Shown here: positions 1 through 9,567 of the stretch, one piece after another
How the letters are laid out: each line of letters opens with the position of its first letter
How positions within the stretch are numbered: position 1 is the first letter of the stretch
Assembly: GCA_963850765.1 (NCBI GenBank)
Contig: CAWKMN010000002.1
Span: 307,411 to 371,410, forward strand
DNA: 64,000 nucleotides
From: CAWKMN01 sp963850765
Lineage (GTDB): Bacteria > Chloroflexota > Anaerolineae > Aggregatilineales > Aggregatilineaceae
Reading direction: 5' to 3'
The notes under the pieces: model-generated
The model's database searches: none
Told to the model about the DNA's origin: nothing
What the model saw: the letters and a program-made list of their open reading frames with translations, nothing else
Made by a program: the position numbers and the translations under genes

Positions 1-1
1 A

Positions 2-322
2 CAGGGCGCGTGTCTGGCTGCGGAGTTTGCGGCGCGGTACGCGCAGCGCCTGGGGGGTCTGATCGTGTTCAGCGGCGGGCTGATCGGGCCGCCGGGCACC
101 CTGCACGAATATGCCGGCTCGTTGGATGGGACGCCGGCCTTCATCGGCTGCGGCGATGCGGACGCGCATATACCCGTGGAGCGCGTGACCGAGACAACCG
201 CCGTCCTGGTGGCGATGGGCGGGCACGTCACCCAGCGGATCTACCCTGGCATGGGGCATACGATCAACGAGGACGAACTGGATCACGCGCGGCAGATTAT
301 CCAGACCGTGGCGGACAGCTGA
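2..322 (+). CDS. Phospholipase/carboxylesterase-type alpha/beta hydrolase, C-terminal fragment
   Basis: The reading frame is open from the window edge and ends at TGA 320-322, so only the last ~106 residues are present. It begins QGACLAAEFAARYAQRLGG, which in the carboxylesterase/phospholipase family directly follows the nucleophile elbow GFSQG; the serine itself lies outside the window. Two other triad elements are visible: the acid in the GDADAHIP segment and the histidine in GMGHTI near the C-terminus. These spacings fit cytoplasmic esterases acting on short acyl esters or lysophospholipids. The substrate cannot be told. Truncation is by the window edge, not by mutation. Confidence 0.75.
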   Translation, partial: QGACLAAEFAARYAQRLGGLIVFSGGLIGPPGTLHEYAGSLDGTPAFIGCGDADAHIPVERVTETTAVLVAMGGHVTQRIYPGMGHTINEDELDHARQIIQTVADS

Positions 323-423
323 CCGCATTGAAGCCCCTCGAATCGGATCGGCGGCGGACCTGAAAGCGTGATCGGCGTTATCCTTCGCACGTGCCACATC
401 ATCACCGCGAGAAGATGACAGTC

Positions 424-1299
424 TTATGGTCCGGGCGTGATCACCTGGACCGCACCGGGAACGGTCCGCACCGATAGGTCGGAAGCCTCCGGCGGATCGG
501 GGAGTTCTCCGTCACGGGTGATGGCCTGCGGGGGATCGATCTCAAGCTTGATCTCACGCGCCTGTTCGTGCCACACCGCCCGCTGAAGATCGCGCGTCAG
601 GACGGCGCTGGTCCCGGCCAGCAGCAGCCGCTTGAGATCCGCCCGGCGGATGATGATCACGTCGAGCAAACCATCACCCGGATCGATCCGGCGCGAGAGG
701 GACAGCCCGGCCAGACCGATGCTGCCGTAGCTGGTGATCGTGCAGTTGATCCCGCTGATGTCGTGCGGCGTGCCGTCGAGGGTCAGGTGATAATGCGCGG
801 GAGGGTACAAGGGCAGGGTGCGGAGCGCCGCGACATAATACGCGAGCAACCCCGCGGCCGTTTTGACCTTGCGTCCCGAACGGCGCACCATTTCGCCTTC
901 CAGCCCGATCCCCAGATGGAAGAAGTATTGGCCGTTAGACACCCCCATGTCGATCGGGCGGAGGCGTGCGCGTGGGTCAAAGATCAGCGCGGCGGCAGCC
1001 GTCAGACGGCGCGGGATGTGCAGATCGTGCGCGAGCAGGTTGGCCGTCCCGCCGGGCAGGATGGCGAGCGGCGTTGTCGTGCCGGACAGCCCGCGCGCGG
1101 CTTCGATCACCGTGCCATCGCCGCCGCACACCGCGACCACATCTGCACCCGACGCTGAAGCGACACGCGCCCACTGTTCGGCGTCGCCGGGCCGGGTGGT
1201 CGTGACGATCTCTACCGAGGTGGAATAGGGCCGGAACAGGGTTTCGAGCGCGGGTTTGGAGCGTCCCGCCGCCGGGTTGACGATCACGGTGAGGCGCAT
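424..1299 (-). CDS. Diacylglycerol kinase family lipid kinase (DagK/YegS-like)
   Basis: The 291-residue protein starts MRLTVIVNPAAGRS, the usual N-terminal NPxAG nucleotide-site segment, and has the catalytic-domain signature GGDGT at residues 59-63, followed by LPGGTANLLAHDL, the GTGN-like loop of the family. Length matches bacterial YegS/DgkB-type kinases (about 290-310 residues). Such enzymes phosphorylate diacylglycerol, sphingoid or other lipid alcohols with ATP at the membrane face. It has no transmembrane segment and no signal peptide. It is convergent with the preceding esterase and separated from it by about 100 bases. Family assignment is secure; the lipid substrate is not known. 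Confidence 0.88.
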   Translation of the reverse strand: MRLTVIVNPAAGRSKPALETLFRPYSTSVEIVTTTRPGDAEQWARVASASGADVVAVCGGDGTVIEAARGLSGTTTPLAILPGGTANLLAHDLHIPRRLTAAAALIFDPRARLRPIDMGVSNGQYFFHLGIGLEGEMVRRSGRKVKTAAGLLAYYVAALRTLPLYPPAHYHLTLDGTPHDISGINCTITSYGSIGLAGLSLSRRIDPGDGLLDVIIIRRADLKRLLLAGTSAVLTRDLQRAVWHEQAREIKLEIDPPQAITRDGELPDPPEASDLSVRTVPGAVQVITPGP

Positions 1300-1331
1300 G
1301 GTTACTGGCCGGTGTCCAGGAGCATTTCGTT

Positions 1332-1950
1332 TTACAACGAGCGGCGATACGGTTTGTAACAGGCGAGGATGTTGCCGGAGCCTTCCCAGGTGCGTGTGCC
1401 GATGAGCTTGAGCGATACCGGCGGCCGGCCCACGAACAGCGGCGTACCCTCCCCCGCGATCACCGGAAAGAACGTGAGGTGCAGCTCGTCCACCAGATCA
1501 TGCACCAGCAGATCGTTCCAGAGCATGCGGCTCTCAAATACAAAGATGTCTCTGCCCGGCTGCTGCTTGAGCGCGGCGATCTCCTGGTGCGCGATCCGCC
1601 AGCCGGATGATGCGCGTATTATCCCAGGGAGCCAATTCCTCTTCGGTCAGACGATCCGAAACGACGACTTTCTCTATGGACTTGATCAGCCCGGCAAACT
1701 CACGCCGGATGGCCGTAGCGTTGGGATCGGTCAGCACACCCGTCCAATAGCTTTTATTGCCGAGAAATGCATCGCGACCCCCCAGCAGCAGCGTATCGGC
1801 GGCGCGCATCCGTTCCGTATTATAGTGATCGAAGTTGTCGTCTCCGGCGTAGTCTTCGTGGAAATAGTCAAAGAGCGCGTTGAGACTCCGATCCTTGCCT
1901 TCGTAATAACCATCCAGCGAGGTCAGATTGCTGACAATGAGTCGGCGCAT
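1332..1950 (-). CDS. Dihydrofolate-reductase-like (RibD C-terminal) protein, frameshifted
   Basis: The start MRRLIVSNLTSLDGYYEG and the segment LLLGGRDAFLGNKSYW are typical of the RibD C-terminal/DHFR-like reductase family, and the 3' half supplies IFVFESRMLWNDLLVHDLV and FFPVIAGEGTPLF, the conserved end of the same fold. The two halves are in different frames. The break lies near 1588, where dropping one C restores an uninterrupted protein of about 206 residues. The likely role is NAD(P)H-dependent reduction of an unidentified substrate. I chose the ATG at 1948-1950 because the open frame upstream of it only translates the heptamer repeat. The frameshift is more likely a sequencing error than decay, since both halves are well conserved. 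Confidence 0.75.
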
Positions 1951-2140
1951 GAACCTGCTCCACAAATATCCGAACGACAGAGCGGTATGGGAGACTTTAT
2001 CAGAATCAGGTCTACCCCGGCACGTCCGGCGGGTAGGGCAGTTTGGGCGACGTATGACGCGACGGACATGATCGCTACGCGAGGTTGTTGCAGCGTGCCG
2101 ACTTGCGCCGCCGGTTTGCCGGGTTAGAATTCGGTATAGC

Positions 2141-2188
2141 GAAGCCCGAAGCCCGAAGCCCGAAGCCCGAAGCCCGAAGCCCGAAGCC
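2141..2188. repeat. Heptamer tandem repeat (gaagccc)n
   Basis: Six perfect copies of the 7-bp unit gaagccc and a seventh partial copy lie directly before the Shine-Dalgarno AGGAGG (2189-2194) of the CHAT protease gene. The array is in the untranslated leader or promoter region of that gene. It belongs with the other heptamer-periodic repeats at 13393, 13542, 18020, 19793 and 25735. Copy number could vary by slippage and change spacing upstream of the ribosome site, but that is inference. Confidence 0.9.
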
Positions 2189-2200
2189 AGGAGGCACGCC

Positions 2201-4270
2201 ATGATCGATTTACGTCCGGCGCGGGGGCCGCGTCTGGTCTTACAGCTCAGCCCACGCGACGAAGGGCTGTCCGTCCGCGTGGTCGAATTGCCGGTGGGTG
2301 AAGCGGCCGCGGATATTGTCTTACAGCCGATCGACGAGGTGCTGCGCATGGTCAGCCAGCCAACGTTCCATGAGGATGTGGGGCGCGGGCTGTTCCGGTC
2401 GCTGCTGCCCGGTCCGCTGGGAGAGTTGTACCGCGCGGCGTTTGCCCAGGCGAACCTCGCTGGCGAGCGCCTGACCGTCGAACTCCGCTTCGACCGGGAA
2501 CTGGCCCGCGCGGCGCGCTACCCGTGGGAACTGCTGCACGACGGCACTCGCTTTTTGCTGCAAGCCGGGGCGGTGAATCTGGTGCGCTACCTGACCTTCC
2601 CCGAACCGCCGCGACCGCTCACCCCGCGCAGCCCGCTTGAGATCCTCGTCGTGGCGGCGCGCCCCAAGGATCAACCCCCGCTGGCGTCGGAATTTGAGGA
2701 GCTTCAGAAGGCGTTCGAGCCGCTGATCGCCGAAGACCGGCTCGATCTGGCGTATCTGCTGCCGCCTACCTGGGACGCGCTGATGGACTGGGTGCTGGCC
2801 GGCGCGCCGGGCGTGCTGCATTTTGAGGGGCACGGTGCGTTCACACGAACCGGGCTGCTGATCTTCGAGAATCTGGATGGGCAGTCGGACCCGGTGGACG
2901 CCATGACGCTCGGCCACGCGTTTTACAGCACGGATCTGCGGCTGGCTGTGCTGAGCGCCTGTGACACCGCCAAAGCCGCCGGCGAGTCGCTGCTGGGGAG
3001 TGTCGCCCCGGCGCTGATCCTGGCTGGGATCCCGGCGGTGGTGGCGATGCAGCAAAGCCTGCCGGACGAATCCGCTGTCCGGTTTTCGCGTGGCTTTTAT
3101 CACGCGCTGCTGGCGGGTCAGGATCTCGAATCGGCGGTTATGGCGGGGCGCAGGCAGTTGGTCCGTTCGACAACCTGGTACGTGCCCACGCTGTATCTGC
3201 GCGCCAGCAAAGCGCCTGAGATCCGGCAGGCGGTGCTGGAACGGCGCATTGATACGGCCGGGCCGCGATCCGCGCCGGTCGATCTGCCGCTGCGTTTTGG
3301 GCTGTGGATCCGCCGCCCGGATTCGCCCGCGCCGTCCGATGAGGAACTGCGCCGCCTGCTCGGCCTGGAACGCGGCGAAGCGATCAGCCGCGAGATGACG
3401 CGCGCGGCGATGGTCTTCCCGGTGGAGATCGGGCAGATCCGGCCGGGCACAGTCCAGGTAAAGATCAGCGCGCCGGGCTGTGATCTGCACACCGACGCGA
3501 TCAAGACGATGACCGTATTCGCGGATTTTGACACGCCGCCGCTGTGGTATCCGCTGACGCCGCGCCAGGCAGGGCGGCTGGACGTCACCTTTGAATTGAT
3601 GCAGGGTGGGGCGGTGATCGCGTCGGTGGCGCACACCGTTCAGATCACCGAGGGGATCGAGGGCCAGCCGGTCGCATCGGTGAAATCGCACGGCGGGGAG
3701 CCGCCCGTGCCGTTACCCTTACCCTCCGCGGCCGAGGGTGAGAGCCGCGAATCGGAGCGTGATCAGCAGCGCCGCCGTGAGAGCGACGAGCGCCAGCCCG
3801 GCGCGCCGCTCGCACCGACTGACACCGGCGAGCTTGAGCCGCTGGACGGCGTGACCGACTGGCTCCAGACGGGCGAGCCACCGGAATCCGAAGATGAGCC
3901 CGCCGAGAGCCTGCCGCCCGGCACGGAGATCGCCGAAAAGGAGCTGCACGACGGATTATTCGGGGGCGAGACAGCCTTCGGTGATGTGGAGGATGACGAG
4001 ATTTTGTTGGCACCCTGGCTGCCGGAAGCGCCCAAACCCCAGCCCCCGCCGCCTCCACCATTCGAATTTCCCGCCGCTGCCGCCCCCGTTACGCCTTCTG
4101 CGTCCGCAGGATCGAGCAGCGCGCCACGCCCGGACGCTGCCCGGCGCACTCAGCAAGCCGTACCAGCCCCGGTTCGGAGCCGTTCCGGCCCGCCGCTTGC
4201 GCTGATGATCCTGGCGCTGGTCGTGCTAATCGCGGTGCTGGCTGTGCTGATCTGGCAGTTTGCGATGTAA
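2201..4270 (+). CDS. Tail-anchored CHAT-domain (caspase/separase-fold) protease
   Basis: The 689-residue protein has a CHAT domain at about residues 145-340. The catalytic pair is visible: histidine 211 in HFEGHG and cysteine 254 in LSACDTA. The N-terminal ~140 residues carry the YPWELLHDG segment often found before CHAT domains. Residues ~360-500 look like a beta-rich, vWA-associated type domain. Residues ~515-660 are acidic, proline-rich and probably unstructured. A single hydrophobic helix at ~667-687 would anchor the C-terminus in the membrane with the protease in the cytoplasm. AGGAGG lies 6 bases before the ATG. The downstream gene follows after 33 bases and is probably co-transcribed. 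CHAT proteases cleave partner proteins in signalling and antiviral systems; the target here is unknown. No gasdermin, TPR or Cas gene adjoins it. Confidence 0.85.
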   Translation: MIDLRPARGPRLVLQLSPRDEGLSVRVVELPVGEAAADIVLQPIDEVLRMVSQPTFHEDVGRGLFRSLLPGPLGELYRAAFAQANLAGERLTVELRFDRELARAARYPWELLHDGTRFLLQAGAVNLVRYLTFPEPPRPLTPRSPLEILVVAARPKDQPPLASEFEELQKAFEPLIAEDRLDLAYLLPPTWDALMDWVLAGAPGVLHFEGHGAFTRTGLLIFENLDGQSDPVDAMTLGHAFYSTDLRLAVLSACDTAKAAGESLLGSVAPALILAGIPAVVAMQQSLPDESAVRFSRGFYHALLAGQDLESAVMAGRRQLVRSTTWYVPTLYLRASKAPEIRQAVLERRIDTAGPRSAPVDLPLRFGLWIRRPDSPAPSDEELRRLLGLERGEAISREMTRAAMVFPVEIGQIRPGTVQVKISAPGCDLHTDAIKTMTVFADFDTPPLWYPLTPRQAGRLDVTFELMQGGAVIASVAHTVQITEGIEGQPVASVKSHGGEPPVPLPLPSAAEGESRESERDQQRRRESDERQPGAPLAPTDTGELEPLDGVTDWLQTGEPPESEDEPAESLPPGTEIAEKELHDGLFGGETAFGDVEDDEILLAPWLPEAPKPQPPPPPPFEFPAAAAPVTPSASAGSSSAPRPDAARRTQQAVPAPVRSRSGPPLALMILALVVLIAVLAVLIWQFAM

Positions 4271-4303
4271 AATTGAGCTATATCCGAAGAGAGAGGGAGC
4301 CGT

Positions 4304-5065
4304 ATGGCTAGAAGTCGCACTCACGCATTTCGATTTGATCCGCGCCAGATTCGACGCGAGACCAATTTTCGCCTGCTGGTCTATGGCATTGTGGCGATCG
4401 TCGTGTTTCTGGTGATCTTTCTGGGCGGCATTCTCCTATTCCCGTATATTGCCACCAATGTGCCCGACGGGCCGCAGCAAGTGGATTGGAGCCTGCTCGA
4501 AGGGTTTATGGGCCTGCTGACAGTGGCGCTGATCGCCGGCGGCTCGTTTTTCGCGCTGTTTGAATACATCAACAGCGAGCGCCAGCAGAAGCGTGAAGGT
4601 GCCGAGACCTCGTTCAACATCTACTCGCAGATCTTTAACCGGCTCATGAACGACGAGGACACGGCTGCCCGGCGCTGGATTATCCTGAATATCCCCGTGC
4701 TGCAACCAGAGCAGGATCATCAGGAATGGCTGGACGAGGTGAAAGTGCTGCTCAATCAACACCCCGAGGGCTGGACCGGCGACTCCCCGCCAGGACAGGC
4801 CTACCTGAAGCGCATCCTCAACACGCTCGACTTCGTGGGCTTCGTGGCCGAAAACTACTGGGATATGGATAACGAGTTGGTCGAGTGGATGAGCGGTCCG
4901 ATCACGAAGGTATGGGAGCGCATCGGCCCATACATCGAGGATCAGGCAGTCCAGCGCAAGGAGCCCGACTATTACCGGGCGGCGCGTGCCCTGAGCCAAT
5001 ACTGCATGGAGTGGCGAAAGCGTGAAGGGCTGCCCCAATCCGTGATTGTACGCGGCAGCACGTGA
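4304..5065 (+). CDS. Two-helix membrane protein of unknown function, partner of CHAT protease
   Basis: The 253-residue protein begins with a basic segment (MARSRTHAFRFDPRQIRRE), then two transmembrane helices at about residues 24-48 and 68-90, separated by a short loop. The remaining ~160 residues are soluble, helical and cytoplasmic by the positive-inside rule, and include the segment SFNIYSQIFNRLMNDEDTAARRWI. The layout resembles DUF4760-type membrane proteins, which is a weak match by eye. It follows the CHAT gene by 33 bases with its own GAGGG ribosome site, so the two are probably one operon and both sit in the membrane. A role as substrate, scaffold or sensor of the protease is inference from position only. 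Confidence 0.7.
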   Translation: MARSRTHAFRFDPRQIRRETNFRLLVYGIVAIVVFLVIFLGGILLFPYIATNVPDGPQQVDWSLLEGFMGLLTVALIAGGSFFALFEYINSERQQKREGAETSFNIYSQIFNRLMNDEDTAARRWIILNIPVLQPEQDHQEWLDEVKVLLNQHPEGWTGDSPPGQAYLKRILNTLDFVGFVAENYWDMDNELVEWMSGPITKVWERIGPYIEDQAVQRKEPDYYRAARALSQYCMEWRKREGLPQSVIVRGST

Positions 5066-5067
5066 TC

Positions 5068-6291
5068 TCAGTGCCGCACGACGGCGACCAGCGTAATATC
5101 GTCAAACTGGGGGGCGTCGCCTGTAAAATCCTGCACCGCCCCCAGCAAGGCGTCAATCATCTCCTGTGCGGATCGCCCCGCCTGCGACCGGATCACGCCC
5201 TCGGTCCGCTCCTTGCCGAAGCGTTCGCGATCCGCGCGGCGTGCGTCCATCAGCCCATCGGTGTACAGCAGCAGCCGGTCGCCCGGCCGCAGTTCGAGCG
5301 TGTGCGTCTCCCACGCCAGATCCTCGAAGGTGCCCAGCGGCAGACCTGTCCGGCCCAGCATCTCGACCTCGCCGCTCGCTCGGACAAGATAGATGGCGTT
5401 GTGCCCTGCGTTGGCATAGGTGACGATGCCACGATCAGGATGCAGCACGCAGTAGAACACCGTGACGAACAGATCCGTGTTGGTATCGACCAGCAGACGC
5501 TCGTTGGCGATCTCAAAAACGCGCGCGGGATTGTCGGGATGCTGGAGCGCGAAGGCGTAAATCAGCGTGCGGCTCACGGCCATAACCAGGGCCGCCGCTG
5601 CGCCCTTGTCGGTGACATCCGCCACGAGCACACCCAGCCCGCCATCGGGGAAGGGGATAAAGTCGTAATAGTCGCCGGAGGTTTGCCGGGCCGCGACCAG
5701 CGCCGCCGCGAGATCCCACCCCGCCAGCGATGGAACTGACGCCGGCAGCAGGTGGGCCTGAACCTGCCCGGCGACTTCGAGTTCGCGCGACATTTTGTGT
5801 TCGAGGCGCGAGATGGCGGTGCGCAGGTCTTCGGCCATGCGCAAGCGCGAACTCAGGGTGGACATGATCCGCATGACCAGCACCGGATCGGTGTTGAGCA
5901 GCTTTTGAAAATCCGAACGGCGGACGCATAACAGCTTCACCGTATCCAGCGCCACGACGGAAGCGGAGTGCGGCTGGTCGTCCAGCAGAGCCATCTCGCC
6001 CAGGATCTCCCCTTTGCCCCGGTACGCCAGGACAACCGGGTCCTCAAAATTGCCCTTGATGATCGCCACCTCGCCGGACTGGATCACGTACATGGTATCG
6101 TCGTGCCGGCCCTCGTAGAACACGACTTCGCCAGGCGCGCATTTTCGCACGTCCAGCTTCGAATGGTCGAGCACCCTGCCGAACAGGGCCGAGAGCGTCG
6201 GCCCGGCTTCCGCGGGTTTGTCTTCGCTGACACTTACCTGACGTTCTTTGAGCAGGCCGAGCTGTTGAGTGGTCAGGGTCGGATCGTCCAT
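5068..6291 (-). CDS. cNMP-binding-domain / SpoIIE-type PP2C serine phosphatase
   Basis: The 407-residue cytoplasmic protein has a cyclic-nucleotide-binding-like domain (about residues 35-150), a short coiled linker (about 155-180) and a PP2C/SpoIIE phosphatase domain (about 185-405). Phosphatase metal motifs are present: SGDYYDF, VADVTDKG and the terminal DDITLV. In the cNMP domain the phosphate cassette reads GEMALLDDQPHSA, where the arginine that usually binds the cyclic phosphate is histidine 108, so cAMP binding in the usual way is doubtful. Such proteins dephosphorylate anti-sigma-factor antagonists. No anti-sigma or STAS gene lies nearby. It is convergent with the CHAT operon with only two bases between stop codons. 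Confidence 0.87.
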   Translation of the reverse strand: MDDPTLTTQQLGLLKERQVSVSEDKPAEAGPTLSALFGRVLDHSKLDVRKCAPGEVVFYEGRHDDTMYVIQSGEVAIIKGNFEDPVVLAYRGKGEILGEMALLDDQPHSASVVALDTVKLLCVRRSDFQKLLNTDPVLVMRIMSTLSSRLRMAEDLRTAISRLEHKMSRELEVAGQVQAHLLPASVPSLAGWDLAAALVAARQTSGDYYDFIPFPDGGLGVLVADVTDKGAAAALVMAVSRTLIYAFALQHPDNPARVFEIANERLLVDTNTDLFVTVFYCVLHPDRGIVTYANAGHNAIYLVRASGEVEMLGRTGLPLGTFEDLAWETHTLELRPGDRLLLYTDGLMDARRADRERFGKERTEGVIRSQAGRSAQEMIDALLGAVQDFTGDAPQFDDITLVAVVRH

Positions 6292-6317
6292 GGATGAATA
6301 TCCGGTCCCGTAGTGGG

Positions 6318-7296
6318 CTAGTTGACGTTCAAATTCGGCGCTTCGATCGAAACGGGCATGTTCACATCCTGCGGCTGAAGCGTCTGGATGACGTCCTGCA
6401 CCAGGGTCATTTCGGCCCCCTGGATCGATGGATCGGTGATCAGGCTGGCCGGGATCAGGATGTCCGTGTGCATCTCCTCGACATAGCGGTAAAGGGTCTG
6501 GTCGTCGGCGTAGATCGCAAAATTCACGGTGTACGCGGTGTCTTCGTCGGAATACATCAGCTCGATGAACCCGGCGATGTCAAACGGCGACTGCTCCGCG
6601 TTGAACATGCCCTCCAGGTTGCCCGCGCCGATGCCTTGCAGTGCCAGGGCCGGATCCAGCGCCAGCCGGTAATAGTTGACGTCGCGCCCCTCGATGGTCT
6701 CCGGCTCCTGAATCTCGACCGACGTCACTGCCCCGAACAAATTGATCAGGTAGTCCGGGCCAAACGTTTCACCGATTTCCAGCAGCCCTTGCAGATCAAA
6801 CAGGGCCAGCCCAGGGAACGATTCGGCCCCGTCGGTGACATCATGCCAGCCGCGCCGGGATCGCCGCCTGAAGCTCCGCCGGGACATCCATCTTGATGTA
6901 GATACGATCGTCCACCACGACCATCTGGGTCTGGATCGGCCCGATCGTCTGCTGCTGGTTATTGCCGGCCCCCTGAAGATCGCTTTCGATGGTTTGGGTG
7001 AGGATCAGATGGCGGTCGGCGTATTCGTTTTCGGGGATGCGGGCGAATTCCAGCGTGCCGGCCGAGCCGATGGACTGGTCAAGCGTGAGATTCTGGCCGA
7101 GATAGGCCATGATGAGGTTTTGATCCATCTTCTGCTCGACGGCCAGCGTGTACGTCTCGGCGGACATGAACTGGTCGAGGGCCGCGCGGATCTCGTCCAG
7201 CGCGGTTTGTTCCTCCGCGCTCAAACCGTCCTGAGCGTGGACCGGGGCGACCAGGGTAAACACCATGACGAAGAGAAGCAGGGCAGGCCGTCGCAT
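6318..7296 (-). CDS. Exported protein of unknown function, frameshifted
   Basis: The start MRRPALLLFVMVFTLVAPVHAQ is a clear signal peptide with a cleavage site after HAQ. AAAGGA lies upstream of the chosen ATG, and a TATAAT element on the same strand is seen at 7369-7374. The mature part (~300 residues) is acidic and beta/alpha mixed, with recurring FMSAETYTLAVEQKM and YRYVEEMHTDILIPASLI stretches. The shape recalls LolA/LppX-like lipid-carrier folds, but that is only an impression. The two halves are in different frames; one extra C near 6851 explains the break. The product is periplasmic or extracytoplasmic. It follows the LysM-domain gene on the same strand. Confidence 0.65.
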
Positions 7297-7428
7297 GGGG
7301 ATGTCCTTTCTCAGCGCAGATGCAGGGCGGCGGCACGCCCCGCAGGACATGCCGCCGCGATAGGGTAGATTATAGTGCAGCGGAATGGAACGCCCGCCCT
7401 GCGGGTGCCCGCATTTGCGGACTGCCCG

Positions 7429-9369
7429 CTACTCGGCCCAATCCCATCGAACGCCGGCCCACCAAACGCGCTGCCGCTCAGCAGGATGATACGTCCGTCG
7501 GGCAGGGTGACGCCGTGCTGCTGCGTGGTGTCGCGGATGTGATAGTGCGCCGTCTGGACCTGGGCGGTATAGCTTTCGGCGGGACCCGTCGCCCAGCCGA
7601 GCTTTTCCTGGTAGAGCGGGGTGCTTGTCCACACGTCCACAAAGGCGGCGTCGGGCGCGACCAGACCTTCGGGCGGGGTGCCCAACTCAACCCGCTCAAG
7701 TTCCGCGTAGATCGTGGCTTCGTGCGCGTCGTTGAAGATCACCGAGTACAGCGCGTCACCGGCACGGAGCATGAATCCGCGCTCGAATGGCTGGTAGAGG
7801 GTGGGCATCTCCTGCACAGGAGCGTAGCCGCAGCCGCTCGCATTCCAGAACAGCGGGATGGAACAGCCGATTTGGACGTACTGGGTAGCACCCTCAATGG
7901 GCACCCAGTTTTCCGGCGCGGCGTCGTTGGCCCAATAGAGCTGAAAGGTTGCGTCGGTGTTGACGACATCAACATGCGTCGGAAGTGTGACCGTATGCGA
8001 GCCAGCAGCGGGCAGCGCGACCGAGGTGTAATCCAGGAACAGCCTGGTAATCCGCCTGGTATTTCACTATCAGCCCGACGTTGCTAACGTTACCAACTTC
8101 CCAGTTAACAGTGATCGTATCGCCGGGCAGGGCGTCCAGGGGTGTGACGGAGAAAAGAGTGACCGCGGGCGCGGTGCTGCCCGGTAGTGTGGTTGCGGTG
8201 GGCGTAGGTGTCGGGGTGGGCGTCTCAGCCGGCGGGACCTCGGCGGCCTCCTGTCCGAAGGGCATCCGGGCTGCCCCGCCACCACCTGAGACTGACCACT
8301 GATTGTTACTGACCTGTGTCAGGGTATAGCCGCCCGGTATGGTGAAGGACCACGCGCCCGGCGTCTCATTGATCGTCATGGTGTAACCCTGCTCGCTGGC
8401 GATCGCCCATCCGATCCGCTGGCGGATGCCGTCGAGGTTGTACCACACTTTCGCAAAGCCGAAGCGCGCCAGGACATACGGATATGCCGGAGCGGGACCC
8501 GTGGGCTGGTCGGACAGCGGTCCATATTTCCAGACCGGATAGACCATCAATTCACCCGTGGTCGATCCGATATACACCCGGATCTCGCCGTTATCGGCTC
8601 GCCAGACCATGAATCCCGACTGGAACGGCTGGAAGGTCGCGCCGGTTGTATACACAGGCGGCGGCGGGGGCGGCGTGCCGCTGTCGGGACTCCAGGTGCG
8701 GTTGTTGTTGATACGAATGGTCCGGCCATCCGGCAGGGAGATGGTGAAATACTGCTGGTTCGGGATCGGCTGCACAGCCATGAGGAAACCCTGTTCGCCG
8801 CCAATACCCCAGCCGAGCGCCGTGCGCACTGCCGGAAAATTGTCATAGACCTTGCGGAAGCCAAAGACGGGCAGCGTTCGGCCTGCCGGGATGGACGGGT
8901 AGGAAACCGTGGTCGAGAGGCCGGAGTACACATAATTGGGAAAACTGCTGACGGTGTTGTTACCGCCCTGGTTGATAAAGACCCAGATGCTCCCGGTATC
9001 CGCGCGCCAGGTCATGAAGCCGTTCTCAAACTGCTGAAAAGTGGAGCCGATGTGCGCGGCGGCATAGGGATATTCCGGCGCGCCGCCCGGCCATGGGTTC
9101 GGTCCTGGCCCGGTGCCCGTCGGTACGCGAAGCTGCTGCCCGACATAAATCCGGTTCGGGTTGGTCAGGCAGTTCCCCTGGATGAGGGTGGTTGGACTGA
9201 TGCTAAAGTGCCGCGCAATACTGAACATGGTGTCCCCGCGCGCTACCACGTAGATCCCCCAATCGGCGCGGGGGGTACACTGGGCCGACGCGGGCATGAT
9301 GATCGATGCGCCCAGGCCGGCGACGATGAACAGCAGAACAAAGAACATTCGTGAGATGAAGCGATGCAT
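7429..9369 (-). CDS. Exported LysM protein with three repeated W-R-x-D domains, frameshifted
   Basis: From the ATG at 9367-9369 the product has a signal peptide (MHRFISRMFFVLLFIVAGLG...ASAQ), one LysM domain (IYVVARGDTMFSIARHF to IYVGQQLRVP) and then a duplicated ~120-residue domain recognised by FQQFENGFMTWRADTGSIW and FQPFQSGFMVWRADNGEIR. A proline/threonine linker (PTPTPTPT) and an Ig-like segment follow. A third, weaker copy of the domain (YQPFERGFMLRAGDALYSV) lies in another frame after a break near 8045. I place the end at TAG 7429-7431, which needs one more single-base shift. The alternative stop at 7311 would run over the promoter of the next gene. LysM suggests binding to peptidoglycan or another glycan outside the cell. 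Confidence 0.75.
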
Positions 9370-9567
9370 GGCTCTCCTCGCCTTCGCTAGTCTTGCTTGT
9401 GTAGAGATAGACAACCCGGCGGCGCGGAGCGTTCCCGGCGGCGGGGGAGCGAATGGCGGGCGTAGCGGTTGCGTGGGCTGCGCGTTGATCATGCGGTCGA
9501 TCGGCGGAAACGGGGTAAAATAATTCTGTTTGCCTGCAAAGAACTCAGTGCACAGGAGGAATCAGCG

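Noticed and set aside
2321..3691. A 456-codon frame opposite the CHAT protease
   Set aside because: The plus-strand CHAT gene has ribosome site, catalytic residues and anchor; the antisense frame has only basic low-complexity sequence.
4304..5065. Gasdermin partner for the CHAT protease
   Set aside because: Bacterial gasdermins are soluble beta-rich proteins with a C-terminal inhibitory peptide; this product has two N-terminal membrane helices and a helical domain.
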